Counted from the first letter of the stretch, positions 9,142 through 20,205 are shown. The stretch: DNA of 64,000 bases from Pseudo-nitzschia pungens (GCA_037355855.1 CM074759.1:1364001-1428000), one strand, 5' to 3'. Notes: generated by a model from the letters alone, not told the origin. Translations and numbers: made by a program.

Positions 9142-11361
9142 GTTACCAGTAAGGAGTGACTCAGTATGTTGTAAGAAGTAAGTACTGTAATTACTAGTAC
9201 CTTGTACAATGGACAGGAACAGCGTGACAAGAGCGCGCTTGGGACCCTACCGTAACTTACCGTAACCTTATCATCTCTCATTCAATCTCAGATCAGTCTC
9301 ACAAAAATAAGATTGTACCGTAAGTTACGTACGTGTATGTACATTGCGTACGTAAGATTAAGTTACTCGTAACTCGTGATATTGATTTTATAATTTTTTT
9401 TAGTATAATAATTGTTGTTCCCTTTTGAAAATGGAGCAACGACATCGATGAACTACGAGTAAGGTTTACTACTAACTCATTCATTGATCAACTTCCTGCT
9501 GTCGAGTGCTGATCAAATTTAATCCGATCCGATCCGATCCCCGATCGGCAACTGGTGTACCCGCCAGGGGTCGCGATGTTGTTGTTGGGTAGCGTCTCGT
9601 CGTGAATGCTAGGGCATGGTTTGCGGAATGCAGTGCGGTGGAGTGCAGTGCAGTGTAGTGCAGTGCAGTGCAATGAAACCGAACCGAACCGTTCTCGACC
9701 GCGTGCGGACGGAACCACGGAGATTTTGCGAAACAGCGATCGCGGTGCAAACGGGATGCAAACGATGATCACCGATCACGTGCAGGGACGACTGAATGAA
9801 TCGTCAATGAGGAATCAATGTCAATCTATCAATCATGGCGGTTGTGCCGTGCCATTCGTAACGCACCGTATCTTAGATACATCCATATCAAAGAGACCTG
9901 GATTGCCGGGATGTGCAAACCACTATAGCTCAACGAAGAACAACATAGTAGTACTACAGCATTGCTATCGAAAGAGACAAAACTGCCATGCCTCTATCGA
10001 AGGGAAAGCGATGATTGGTTTGTCTTTTATATTTCCATGTACCAACCCAAATATCATAGTACATCATTGGAAGTAATGGAAAGCGCTCTCACGGAATCAT
10101 TCTTTCTCTTACTGCATGTTCAATATTAGTGGATAACTTACTACTTCTACAAATATGTTGTATTACAGTGAGGTTAGTCGTGTGTTCAGTATCATATTTT
10201 TTTTTTTCTTGGATGATTTTGATTGATATTCATTCATTTCTAATCTTAAACCTTACCGTATCATCGGGTTCCAGTCAGTCCGATTTTGACTGGATCCATC
10301 AGAGAATGTCCAAGGCGGACACGGAACAAAATTTTGAGACGGTCTACTTATGAGATCATACTGCTCGCTCGAAAAAAAACTATCGCCTAACGGAAAGCAA
10401 TCGCTTAAGTGAAGTATGTTTACAAATAGCTAGTCTTTCTCACACCCTACAATTTGTGGCGAACAACGGTCGCGTTGTCACCCCCTTGCCGTTCGTGGGT
10501 AGTCATACCCGTACAAATAGAATACCCCTTTTAACGGTAGGCGTTTGGTGCTAAAAAATACTTCTATCCCTCTCGACAAGTTCGTACGGCACGAAGGAAG
10601 ACGTTATCACCCAAAACTAGAAGCACCCGCGAACTGCTAACTTTCGAGATTCAGGTATGCACAACGCGAAAACCTCACCTCACAGGAACCGAACTTGAAA
10701 GTCACACACACCCAAAGATACCTCGCCTCTCACTACATTACACTCACCGCCACACGATAACCAATCCCTCGTTTCAGTTCAGGGTTTCCACGCATGGTAG
10801 AGTCAAAGTAAATATCTATACATGTAGAGTCCTAGCTCTGTGAATACCGAGGAGGACAAATTTTCCAAAAGCAGAACAGGTACTTCTTGGGCAGAGGGGG
10901 TACACGGACATACAAGCGTTGGGAGTGTTCTTGCCAATACAGCTGGAGTACGTGGGTAATACAAGCAATCGATCAGGCATAACTTTGTATATTTGCTGCG
11001 TCGCATCTTTCTTTGCCCACCACGATGCCGTCCCTTTTCCGAGGTGTTGTCAAGTGCAAACGAAAGAAACAAAAGTCACGGAGTGTCGATAGTTCCACGG
11101 TAGCATTGACAATCTCGCCAAACGGTCACCACCATCGAGGAAACCATGGCGAATCCACCGCACAAATGAATCGGCCAGCAAGAAGACGGATTGCTAAGAG
11201 AATGGGCCTACGACCAACACGACAACATCGAAACGACGGGTTCATCACGTGCCCAAACAAAAAACAAGGGACGGAGCTGCACCGTAGATTCTACGGGACG
11301 ATTCATACAAAACAGTGCACAATGGAATCATCAACGATTCAAACCGTTCCGTCGAAAATCG
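9142..11361. other. intergenic, no supported gene
   Basis: About 2.2 kb without convincing coding character. It contains a (GATCC)n tract near 9525-9540, a degenerate GTGCA/GTGCAGT repeat at about 9629-9675, and many ACTTACG/CGTAAG-type motifs. A short frame from an ATG at 11025 (MPSLFRGVVKCKRKK) could be a 5' exon of the TPR gene that follows, but I cannot fix a splice. Confidence 0.5.
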
Positions 11362-12774
11362 ATGAAGAAAATTGTCGGTAGCAGCACACCGGATACAGCG
11401 GTCTCGCAGTGTTCCACGAGTCCGGTCCAACGAAAAAACACGTGCGGGACACGGAGCAACTCTTGTTCGAGCGAGGACGAGACGAGATCAACACCCATCA
11501 AAATAAATTTCGAGCAAGGGATCAAGCCTAAGGATCCGACCACGCAATCCACAATACGCTTTCCAGAATCTACCAACGATCCGTTGGAAGAAGGAAAGGA
11601 AGAGCAGGGCGAGCGACCGTCGGCAACTGTCCCAACCGCATCGAAACGAATGAATTCTGCTTTGCAAAAAGGACACAGCACCAAGACTATTATTATGAAC
11701 GGAGACATTGTGGTATGCAATTCGTACAGCAGCAAGAGCACGAGCGACTCGATCACCGTCACGTCTTCCACATCGTCGGTCAGCAAAGCGAAGGCCATGC
11801 GCCGAGAGTCCACCCGGAATGCCCGAGCGGCCGCGGCACTGGACGAAAAAGGAAACGAGCTGTTTGAACTGGGACAATTCGACAAGGCCATGGCCTGCTA
11901 TACCAAGGCCCTGAAGCTGAAGCGACGCACTTTTGCCCATTTGATAGCGGACGCGGAGGACGTGGAAGACGAACTCATTATTCGCAACAGAGACGGCGAA
12001 GACATTACGGATCCGCAAGCCCTGGTCAGCATGGCAACCTCCATCAACAACATTGGCTACCTGCGGCAACGAGCGGGAGACGCGACCCCGGAAGAAACCA
12101 TGGCGGCCTACAAGAAGAGTTTGAGAATCAAGCGGCGGATATTGGGGAACGATTCGCTCAGCGTCGGAAAGACGCTGAACAATATCGGGAGCGTGCACTA
12201 TCTGAAACGAGATTTTGACCGCGCTCTTCCGGCGTACGACGAGGCCCTCGAAATCATGAAGGCGAACCTGGGAGACAACCATCCCGACGTGGCCACCGTC
12301 ATGAGCAACATCGGAGACGTCTATCTGGCGCAGGGGAACAAGGAAGCTTCGCTGAAATATTACCGGATGGCTCTCGCGATCCGGTGGGAGGCCTTTGGGG
12401 GCAAGAGTCCGCGGGTGGTGCGCCTCTTGGAAAAGATCTCGAACCTGGAGATGGGGGAAAGCATGATGCTGGCAAAAACGAACAAGGTGAATCACAACAA
12501 CGCGCTCGCTTCCTGGGGGGACGACGTGGCCAGCGAGCTGATGGTTGGATCGGGATTCCAACCCATCGAAAAAGAGCTGAAAGACCTGCAAGAAGCGGTT
12601 CGACACGACATCGAAGAAGTCGACGAACGAGAAAGGAGGGCGACGTCCGAAATGCTCAAGGACAAGATAATTATCATTCGCGGTATGCGCGATGTTTGGA
12701 ACGGGGGATCCGAACTTTTGGACAACGATTCCATCAGCGTCTTGACGGCCAGGAGTCGAATCAGCAACCTCTGA
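11362..12774 (+). CDS. kinesin-light-chain-like TPR protein
   Basis: 470 residues from the first in-frame ATG. Residues 1-150 are Ser/Thr-rich and disordered in character. From about residue 153 there are tetratricopeptide repeats of the kinesin-light-chain kind: ALDEKGNELFELGQFDKAMA, then NNIGYLRQRAGD, NNIGSVHYLKRDFDRAL and SNIGDVYLAQGNKEAS, each preceded by a ...VA/LV... turn. The C-terminus is charged and probably helical. TPR arrays of this type bind peptides or cargo; the partner is unknown. The frame stays open upstream to 11170 without an ATG. A different frame with a basic start (ATG 11025) lies just upstream, so an unrecognised first exon, or a start at 11025 with an intron, remains possible. 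Confidence 0.8.
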   Translation: MKKIVGSSTPDTAVSQCSTSPVQRKNTCGTRSNSCSSEDETRSTPIKINFEQGIKPKDPTTQSTIRFPESTNDPLEEGKEEQGERPSATVPTASKRMNSALQKGHSTKTIIMNGDIVVCNSYSSKSTSDSITVTSSTSSVSKAKAMRRESTRNARAAAALDEKGNELFELGQFDKAMACYTKALKLKRRTFAHLIADAEDVEDELIIRNRDGEDITDPQALVSMATSINNIGYLRQRAGDATPEETMAAYKKSLRIKRRILGNDSLSVGKTLNNIGSVHYLKRDFDRALPAYDEALEIMKANLGDNHPDVATVMSNIGDVYLAQGNKEASLKYYRMALAIRWEAFGGKSPRVVRLLEKISNLEMGESMMLAKTNKVNHNNALASWGDDVASELMVGSGFQPIEKELKDLQEAVRHDIEEVDERERRATSEMLKDKIIIIRGMRDVWNGGSELLDNDSISVLTARSRISNL

Positions 12775-12902
12775 GACGGGAAATAGAAGAATGGCGTAGG
12801 CAATGTATTGCGATATTATAGTAATTAGCACATTACTTTTTCCTCGCATTGCATTGCATCGATCTCCGTAACGAGCCCCCTCTCAAAATGAATCGCATCG
12901 CG

Positions 12903-15119
12903 TCAGTAGTGAAAAATTAACGCCGAGTGGTCGTCGAATTCGTTTGCTGGGAGCGCGACCTTGGCGGTCGGATCTCGGCGGCGTTCCCCTGGATCGCTCA
13001 GTCGGTCGCGAGCGCCGTTCCCAGGAGGAGGCGCCGCAGATTCCGGTGACGCGCCGAACAGAGGGCGTCGAGGGTGAGGCCGCCGACCGACGAGCGCGCA
13101 GTCGTTCCCGGCTTCCGCCAGAAATTCCCGCCATTCCTCCGTTCGGAGCGAGGGGTGCTCGGAATCCGCTCTCCGTTCGTCCGCGACGCTCGCGAGCGTC
13201 GCGAGGGAATCGTTGTCGATCAAATCCCGGAGGGCCCTTTTTTCGGCGCGCGTCACCGACGGAGCGGCGTCTGCGGCGTTCCCGGAATCCTCCGATTCGC
13301 GGTCGCCGCCGTTCCCTCCTCGTTTCGAAGACGGCGCGGCGACGAGACCGCAGCCGTAAACGTCCACGATGCCACCGGGCCAGGCGTAGACCAACACCGG
13401 CAAGAGGTCCCCGTCCACGAAGAGGTTGCCGGCCGCGAACGACTGGACGTAAACGTCCGAAACATCCGATTCCGCGTCGTTCGGAAAGGGTATCGCGGCG
13501 ATCGAGCGTCGGTCGCTTCCTCGCGCCGCTGCCGGAATCAAGTAGCAGGTTCCGCCCCGCAGGCACGCCGCCAGGTAGGCGGTGGAATTCCCGTCCGCGT
13601 CCGCGGCGATCAATTGCCCGGTGCCGATCGCCGGATACGACAGGAGAACCTGCCGGTCGCGGCTCGCGACCCAGCGCGGAGCCCGAGGCGACGGCGACGG
13701 CGACGACGACGACGATTCGTCCGCCGCGGTCCCGCTCGACAGAAACGCGACGCTGCCATCGGGAAAGGCCATCGCCACGCAACCCGTGTCCAGGATGCAC
13801 GCGGCATCCGCCCCGCGGCTCTCCAGAACAACGGGGACGCGCTTGGTCGTCGGCCGGGAATCCTTCTTCGTCTTCGACGACGACGACGACGATGAAAGCA
13901 CGTCCGCGGCGTCCATCACCTCCCCGCCCGGGACCGCCCAATCTTCCAGCGACGCTTCCGGCGCATCGCCGGTCGGAGAAGAACCAGCGCGGGCTCGGGC
14001 CTCGTTCCGGAGCATCCTCTCCAGGTCCAAGACTTTCATCGCGGAACACGTCGGCGGCCGGTTTCGCGTTTCGGCGTTCCGGGCGCCGGTGGCAACGATC
14101 GCCACCAAGAATCGCTCGTTCGCCGGGCTCGCCGTGCCGGAAGACTCGCGGTCGTCGTCGTCATCGTCAGTCGTCGTCGTCGGTGGTTGTTTCTTCTCGA
14201 CCCAGAAACGACAGGGTTCGAATCGGGTCGCGCAAGTACCCCTCCCACCGCAGGGAGACGCCGTTCTCGGTGCCGTTCGCGTTCGCGTTGACGTCGACGG
14301 CCCCTTCGTTTGCGGTTTGGCGCGGGAAGGAGAACGAGTCCGCGGGACGCTCCACCCCTCGACGCGCCCCGAACGGTATCCCACGCACACCGCGTCCTCC
14401 GTCCTCCCCGCGCCGTCGCCGCCCAGCGTGGCCATGCAGGTCGCCCCGAGTTCGCTCGCGACCCAGTGGCGCAGGAGGGTGAAGGTGAATTCGAGCGGTC
14501 TTCGGGGGGCCTTGGCATCGTTCCGGTTTTCCGGATCGCCCCCCCCGCCGACGCGTTCTCCGAACGCAAGCCTCACCTGAAAGACGCAACTCTCCGTGGA
14601 CAAGGCGTACAAAATGCCGGTTTCTTCGTGAAAGGAGAGCTGTATGATTTTGTCGTTCCAATCCGGGGAGAGCCTTTCCGCGTCCGGGCAGATCGGGAAT
14701 TCCGTCAGGGGGGCCTTGGCTTTCGTGTCGATCCTTCGCTGGATCGCTTCGTCGAAGGAATCGGAATCATCATCATCATCGTCGTTGTCGTCGTCGTTGT
14801 CGTTGTCGTCGTCATTGTCGCCCCCGGAGTCAAAGGTCCCGAAAACCACGAGGTTCATTCCCGAGGCCACCAGAACGAACCGATGGCGCAAGACGATGGG
14901 GGCGCACACCACGCTCCCGGCGTCGTTCGCGTTCGCTTTCGCGTTCGCGCGCTCGTCGTCGTCGTCGTCATTCCGGGAGGCCTCGCGGCAATCCAGACAG
15001 AACAACCGCTGCGACGTTTTCCAGTGGCATCTCCGGCGACCGGCCGGGGAGGAAACCTCCGGGGGGTGATCCCAACCGCTCGCGAATGCCGGGTCGGTTG
15101 CGGGTTGCGGAAGGATCAT
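12903..15119 (-). CDS. unrecognised protein, beta-propeller-like, GC-rich
   Basis: 738 residues from the first in-frame ATG at 15119; the frame continues upstream to 15290 without an ATG. No family was recognised. Several segments look like propeller blades: IIQLSFHEETGILYALS, AVCVGYRSGRVEGWSV, GCVAMAFPDGSVAFLSSG, and LPVLVYAWPGGIVDVYG. They are separated by acidic runs (Asp-rich at about 70-110), Ser runs and repeated ANA units. The C-terminal third has a charged helical part (LRDLIDNDSLATLASVADE). Base composition is much richer in G and C than the flanking spacers, with many CG dinucleotides, which also opens long false frames on the other strand. A WD40-type scaffold is a guess; cellular role unknown. 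Confidence 0.6.
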   Translation of the reverse strand: MILPQPATDPAFASGWDHPPEVSSPAGRRRCHWKTSQRLFCLDCREASRNDDDDDERANAKANANDAGSVVCAPIVLRHRFVLVASGMNLVVFGTFDSGGDNDDDNDNDDDNDDDDDDSDSFDEAIQRRIDTKAKAPLTEFPICPDAERLSPDWNDKIIQLSFHEETGILYALSTESCVFQVRLAFGERVGGGGDPENRNDAKAPRRPLEFTFTLLRHWVASELGATCMATLGGDGAGRTEDAVCVGYRSGRVEGWSVPRTRSPSRAKPQTKGPSTSTRTRTAPRTASPCGGRGTCATRFEPCRFWVEKKQPPTTTTDDDDDDRESSGTASPANERFLVAIVATGARNAETRNRPPTCSAMKVLDLERMLRNEARARAGSSPTGDAPEASLEDWAVPGGEVMDAADVLSSSSSSSKTKKDSRPTTKRVPVVLESRGADAACILDTGCVAMAFPDGSVAFLSSGTAADESSSSSPSPSPRAPRWVASRDRQVLLSYPAIGTGQLIAADADGNSTAYLAACLRGGTCYLIPAAARGSDRRSIAAIPFPNDAESDVSDVYVQSFAAGNLFVDGDLLPVLVYAWPGGIVDVYGCGLVAAPSSKRGGNGGDRESEDSGNAADAAPSVTRAEKRALRDLIDNDSLATLASVADERRADSEHPSLRTEEWREFLAEAGNDCALVGRRPHPRRPLFGASPESAAPPPGNGARDRLSDPGERRRDPTAKVALPANEFDDHSALIFHY

Positions 15120-16582
15120 GGCGGCGATGGCGATGGCGATGGCGACGGTCCTCCACCGCGGCGGTGATGGTTCCGTTTCGACCTCTCCGGTGCGCGCGAA
15201 AGGCAAGGTGTCGTTCGTCGATGGAACGGAAAACGGTCCGGTCCGGTCCCGTCCTTGATGGGCCGTTCCCCTCGCCCCGCAAAAAACCAAACGGTACGGT
15301 ACAACCGTTGGGCTTTCAAAAAATAAGTAATGCGTTCCAGAAGTAAGATTTTTAACTTACTTCTTGTTGTAATTACCGTATCTTGCTTCTTCGTGTGATG
15401 TTTTGCTTCCTCCGTTCCGAAATAACTACTGTGACGAGCATGTACGGAGTAATTTACGAAGTAACGTACAGTAATTGCCTGTAATTTACCCGTAAGTAAG
15501 TACGGTATGTATTACCGTAAGAAGCGCACAGTTGTTTCGAAAGGGAGGAAGGACTGAGATCTTATGAAAATAAGAAGAATACTGGTGCCACTACGGTAGC
15601 ACTTTCGCGTTGTACGAGAACTGGTGACAAACGCAGTGAGATGCTGTACGAGTACTTATTACGAAGTAAGGTTACTTCTATTTTACTTTTGAGAGATCAT
15701 CGTGGCTCATAGTGTACCGTAAGTTACGGTACGGTGATGGGACATGGGAACCGAGAAGATACTAAATGCAGTACGAAAATAAAGTAAGCCTTACTACTAA
15801 TCTTTTAATAAAAAAATCTTCCCTTGCGCAAAACAATCGAAGCATCGGTGAAACGTGCGAGTTGCACGAAAATCGAGCGACGAAAAATCCGCAACTCTTT
15901 GAAACCAAGAAGTTCTCAACTAATACTAGAGTAATTAACCTTACTACTTCGGTACTACTACTAATACTAATGCGTCGCAACCTTGCTGCGCAATACAGTG
16001 GATGACGATTGCGCTACTAGTAGTGAGTGCACCTTGCAGCATGCGGTGGAGTTCTGCACAAACAAACCGAAAATTACAGCCAGTGACGATTGATTCGGAA
16101 GCTACACCTCGTTGCCTACCGTACAAGAAGGTCTGGTCTTTCGCCGATTGTTTTATCTTCCTCGGCGACCGACAAGAAGCGTGAGCTTGTCATCCATCCG
16201 CTTCCTGTTTTCCATACGGTATCCTTACTTGGGGATATAGAAAGCGGAGTGAGTGAGTGAGTCGTCTTTCGGTGCGGGTTTTTTTCCGCGCAACCATTGC
16301 CGTACGGTAATTACGAAACAGTGGGCGATGGTGATTGATTCGTCACGGTTTGTCCATCACTGCGTGTAGCTGGTTGCGGACGAAGAAGTTGCGTTGACCG
16401 ACGGACTGACTCCGTGATCTCATTCATCTCCGAACGGTTTCCGTACCGTACCGTACGTGTAGCAGCAGCTCTCGGCATTATTTTTTTGTTGGAACCCCGC
16501 GATGGTTCTCGCGACCCGTTCCATCCCGGGGCGGATTGGCTGCAGTATTATTGTTCCCATTCCGTCACCGCCACCGCCACCG
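15120..16582. other. intergenic, motif-rich, no gene
   Basis: AT-rich DNA with dense ACGAAGTAA, GTACCGTAAG and CGTAATTAC motifs (notably 15340-15530 and 15655-15740). There is no supported coding region or RNA gene. It contrasts sharply with the GC-rich genes on both sides. Confidence 0.55.
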
Positions 16583-17833
16583 TCACCGCAATGCACCCAC
16601 GAGTCCCTCCGCAATGCGCAGCGGTACGTTCCGAACGGTCGGAACCGCCACGGCGAGCATCAGAAGAACGCCGTAGAGAACCCTCAGCGGCACCCGGCCG
16701 CTCTCGCGGGGCGCGATTCCGAATCCCATGGCGGATCGATAGCTCCGGGACGCCGGGTCGTACCCGACGCTGTTCTTTCGTCGCATCGCGTAGCTCCTGC
16801 CGTACCGGGGTCCGAAGACCGCCCCGATCGCCGCTCCCCCGAGGAACCCGCCGACGTTGGCCGCGGCGCTGACGTGCTCCGTTCCCGCGGCCAGGGCGGC
16901 CATGACCGCCAGACCCCGGAAAAGGTTGCCCGAATCACCGCCCCTCCCGCGGGTGCGACCCGGATTCGCGCTCGCCATCCGGGTCAGGCAGACAAACATC
17001 AGGCCGTACAATCCGCAGATCCCGCCGTTGGATCCCAGGCACAGGCGGGGATCGAACCGGCGATCGCTCGTGTTCAGGAGGTGGGCGAGATTCCCGGCCA
17101 CGGTGCTCCCCCAAAAGCACGTCAGGTACAGCGGGGCTCCCAGGCCCGTTGCCAGCCACGAGGGCTGCTTGGCCAGCACGACAAGGTCGACGAGGAGATG
17201 GGGCAGGCCGTTGTGAACGAATCCCGACGTCAGGTACCGGTGGGAGTGCCGGGCTCTCGAGAGGGCGGCGGAGAACCCAAACGTCGCGGCGAGCGGCCCG
17301 CCGGCCATGGCGGATCCCCAGAAAGAATCGAGAATGATTTCGAGCGCGTGGTCTCGCCAGTGGGACGGGAATTTTCGGTAGCAGGACAGAATCGTGGCGA
17401 GGATTTGATACCCGTACAGGAGCGCCAGCAGGGCGATGAGTCCGGTTTTTGCGGGGCTGGTGGCGACCGCTTTGTCCGCCATGAGGCGACGCCTCGCAAA
17501 ATTCCGTCGCGCGCGGCTGGTCCAGCGGATGTCGTCGCCGTCCCACTCGTTGCGGTTCTCGTTCGCGTTCGCGTTCGTCTTCGCGTTCATCGGGAGGGAC
17601 GTTGCGGGAGGTTGTTCCGCGGGATAGCTGCGGAAGCATCGTGCGCGCGGTCGTCCCTCGAGACCGCGGGGATCGGTGCGGAGCGCTCGGGGAAAGCTCT
17701 CCCGCGGTCGAGATGATCCGCTCCGGATTCGCTCGCGGAGAATGCCGCGACCGGACGGTCGAAAGGCGTCCGCGCTCGCCCCCGCCGCAACGAGCAGAAG
17801 AACGAAATCCCGGGCAATGAGATTCGGCTTCAT
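16583..17833 (-). CDS. plastid-targeted rhomboid-like pseudoprotease
   Basis: 416 residues, single exon. The N-terminus is a signal peptide (FVLLLVAAGASADA) followed by Phe-Arg-Pro, matching the diatom ASAFAP plastid-import site, and then a basic transit-like stretch. From about residue 130 there are six or seven membrane spans in the rhomboid arrangement, with the loop HNGLPHLL. The catalytic GxSG motif reads GSNG (Asn269 for Ser). The helix-6 His reads Asn326 in ANVGGFLGG. The usual Asn of the HxxxN helix is Asp (HLLVD). Both members of the Ser-His dyad are therefore absent, so intramembrane proteolysis is not expected. By analogy with iRhoms and derlins it may bind membrane proteins without cutting them. 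Likely location: plastid membrane. Confidence 0.8.
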   Translation of the reverse strand: MKPNLIARDFVLLLVAAGASADAFRPSGRGILRERIRSGSSRPRESFPRALRTDPRGLEGRPRARCFRSYPAEQPPATSLPMNAKTNANANENRNEWDGDDIRWTSRARRNFARRRLMADKAVATSPAKTGLIALLALLYGYQILATILSCYRKFPSHWRDHALEIILDSFWGSAMAGGPLAATFGFSAALSRARHSHRYLTSGFVHNGLPHLLVDLVVLAKQPSWLATGLGAPLYLTCFWGSTVAGNLAHLLNTSDRRFDPRLCLGSNGGICGLYGLMFVCLTRMASANPGRTRGRGGDSGNLFRGLAVMAALAAGTEHVSAAANVGGFLGGAAIGAVFGPRYGRSYAMRRKNSVGYDPASRSYRSAMGFGIAPRESGRVPLRVLYGVLLMLAVAVPTVRNVPLRIAEGLVGALR

Positions 17834-17952
17834 CGAGGGTTTGTTTTTTTTTTTTTTTTTCTTCCGAATTGCGGTGCGATGCGATGCGATGCGGTGCGGT
17901 GCGCTCTCGATCTCCGGTGATGCGAGAGGCTGCTTTTTTGAGAGTGGTTTGG

Positions 17953-17992
<40 letters not shown>

Positions 17993-19087
17993 TGGAGAGC
18001 GCTGACTACTGACTCCGGCCTCCAGCCGTCACGAAGCATGAAGCATGAAGCGATCCGAGATCGTTGAGAAACGAGAGTCGAGCGAAAAGATTTTTTTGGA
18101 TTTTTTGATTATTGTAGTATTTTGTTGAGATTCCGTACGGTAAGTTACGTAGAACTTGTACTGGTACGTACTCGCACCAGCAGATGCCGGAGAAATTGGA
18201 ACCCGCAACGCACGGTACAAGTTGAAAGTAACTTACTCGTACGTACCTGTACCGTAAGATTACATACTTGATACTTGTACTTATCATCATACTACGTACC
18301 GGTACATCTGATGTAGTACCTGGTATCTCCATAAGTAAAGTCAGATTAGTACGTAGTAATCTTACTACTAGTAGCAGTAAGCCTTATTCATCAAAGCAAT
18401 CACCATGACAACCATGAGAACCTTCAAACTAAAAGATGATAATACAGCCGCAATATAATATTATGGATCATAAGTTAGATTGGCCGTCGGAAAGTTGCAG
18501 CCTCGTCGGCAGCAACAGCAGCACGAGGAGAGTGGTGATTCTACTAACACTAGTACTAGTAGAAAGCAAAGAAGTACTACTAGTAGCAGTACAGAAAGAA
18601 TCAATCAATAATCATGTAACTAACGTTTAATAGTTCGTCATCATTGCTGAAACAAGGCAATAAAGACATTCCATCCAACACTGCCGTCGCTGGGAGTAAA
18701 CTCTTTTTGTGTGGTGCTGTTGATTCTTGTCCGGCGTGTTCTTGTAGTAGTAGTAGTAGTGGTTTCAGAAAATCCCCAATCTCGACCTTGTCGCAAAGTG
18801 TTCTTGTTGTTGTTGTTGTTGTATACTGGTGTAGTGGTGTAGTGTCGTCGTCGTTTTGGTGGTTCGTATCCATCCCTGGATTTGTATCGGTTGGAGTTGA
18901 TCGAGAGAAAGAATTGATAACGGAAAATGCACTCGGTATGATTCAGAGAATGTTGTTCAGAGAATGTTGTTCAGAGAATGTTGTTCGGTGAACGACCACA
19001 GTGGCACGGGATCCGAGAACAGTCCATCCATCCAAGGATGATCCATCCATTCATCCATTCATCCATCAACCCATCCATCCATCCATC
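17834..19087. other. intergenic with simple repeats
   Basis: Contains (GATT)n at 17957-17992, a 15-bp unit GAGAATGTTGTTCA repeated three times at about 18950-18990, a CATCCATC tract at 19020-19086, and numerous ACTAGTA and GTACGT motifs. Nothing here supports a gene. Confidence 0.6.
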
Positions 19088-20205
19088 CTATTCCTTCTTC
19101 TTCTCGTACGTCGACTTGAGTGTGGGGATGGGCTTTCTCTTGGCCCCCCGGAGCTCCATCTGCTCCTTGAATTTCTTCACGTTGCAGATCCCGGGAAAGA
19201 AGTGGGGCTGTCCGTTTCCGTAGCTGTCAAAGGCCGCGAACCACCGGTTCCACTTGTACTCGGGGGTCTCGGTTTCCTTGAAGTAGCAGATCACGGGAAA
19301 ATCTTCCGAGGGGAAGAATCCGTAGTTGATGATCGTGTCGTACTTCCAGCGGTTGCGGGTTCCCGACACGTAATTGTCGGGCTTTCGCACCAGTTCGGCC
19401 CTGCCGTTTTCGTAATCGAGGCGGGGGCCCCGGACGTTGTAGAATTCAAAGGCGTCCTTCTCGAACACGCAGCGAACCCGAGAGGTCTGGACCCACAGCA
19501 GGGTGGCGAACAGGATGTGGAAGCCGCCCCCAAAGATTCCCACCAGCGACGGGCTGCCGTCGGCCATGTAGGCTGGAAGGAAACGAAACGAAACGAAACG
19601 AAACGAAACGAAACGAAACGAAACGAAGCGCGGGCGAGCAAGCAAGCAAGCAAGCAAACCAAAAACAAGGAATGCAACAACGCGAACCAGAAAGCGGGTT
19701 AGTTAGTCGGTTGCCGAGTCGGTCATTCGATCGGTTTGCAGGTTCGCACACACATGCACACACACACACGCACACGCACAAACAGTACTTCCGCACCAGC
19801 AAGCGCGCACACACACAACATGCGGGCACGAGTTTTGCCACGGGGTTCGACTCGACGAACGAAACGTAACGTACAGGGATGGTAGAGCATGATGAGAGGT
19901 CCCAGGAGACCCAGGGCCCACGTCAGGGAATAGTTGGGCGGGACCACCACGTCCTTCATCATCATCCGGTTCAGTCTCGAGAACTTGGGGTCCGCCACGG
20001 GAGTGGTGGTTTCGTGAACGCGCAGCGGTTTGTCGGACCAGCTGTCGAGGTTTTCGGGTGGCATCGAAACCACGTTCAGTGACGTAGTAGTAGTAGTAGT
20101 AGAAGGGGCATCGATCGCGGCGGTTCGGATGAAGCTCGGCGCGACGGGAGCAAAGGCCAGAGCCGTGCGGGCGCCCAACCAAGCCAAGAGGAGAGCGAAT
20201 TTCAT
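19088..20205 (-). CDS. plastid-targeted DUF3119 family protein, 2 exons
   Basis: Exons are 20205-19875 and 19572-19088 (271 residues); the 302-bp intron is GT-AG. The N-terminus MKFALLLAWLGARTALA|FAPVAP is a textbook bipartite plastid presequence with Phe at the cleavage site. The mature part has two hydrophobic spans (SLTWALGLLGPLIMLYHP and LVGIFGGGFHILFATLLWVQ), then the soluble domain of the cyanobacterial/plastid DUF3119 family. Typical strings are RVRCVFEKDAFEFYN, NRWKYDTIINYGFFP and FPVICYFKETETP. The function of the family is not known to me; its distribution in cyanobacteria and plastids points to a thylakoid or envelope role. The intron holds an (AAACG)n and a (CA)n repeat. Confidence 0.85.
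19579..19627. repeat. (AAACG)n pentanucleotide repeat in an intron
   Basis: About ten AAACG units lie next to the 3' splice site of the DUF3119 gene intron. On the coding strand they read CGTTT and so supply the pyrimidine-rich run ahead of the acceptor at 19573-19574. Confidence 0.85.

Noticed and set aside
9606..10076. Plus-strand frame of 156 residues
   Set aside because: Starts within a GTGCA repeat, has no ATG-led conserved segment and no domain character.
12944..14482. Long plus-strand open frame (512 residues)
   Set aside because: It is antisense to the GC-rich 738-residue frame; its Arg/Pro/Ser-rich translation is what a GC-rich reverse complement gives, and it has no family character.
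16502..17716. Plus-strand open frame (404 residues)
   Set aside because: Antisense to the rhomboid-like gene, which has clear membrane segments and a plastid presequence; the plus translation is Arg/Gly-rich noise.
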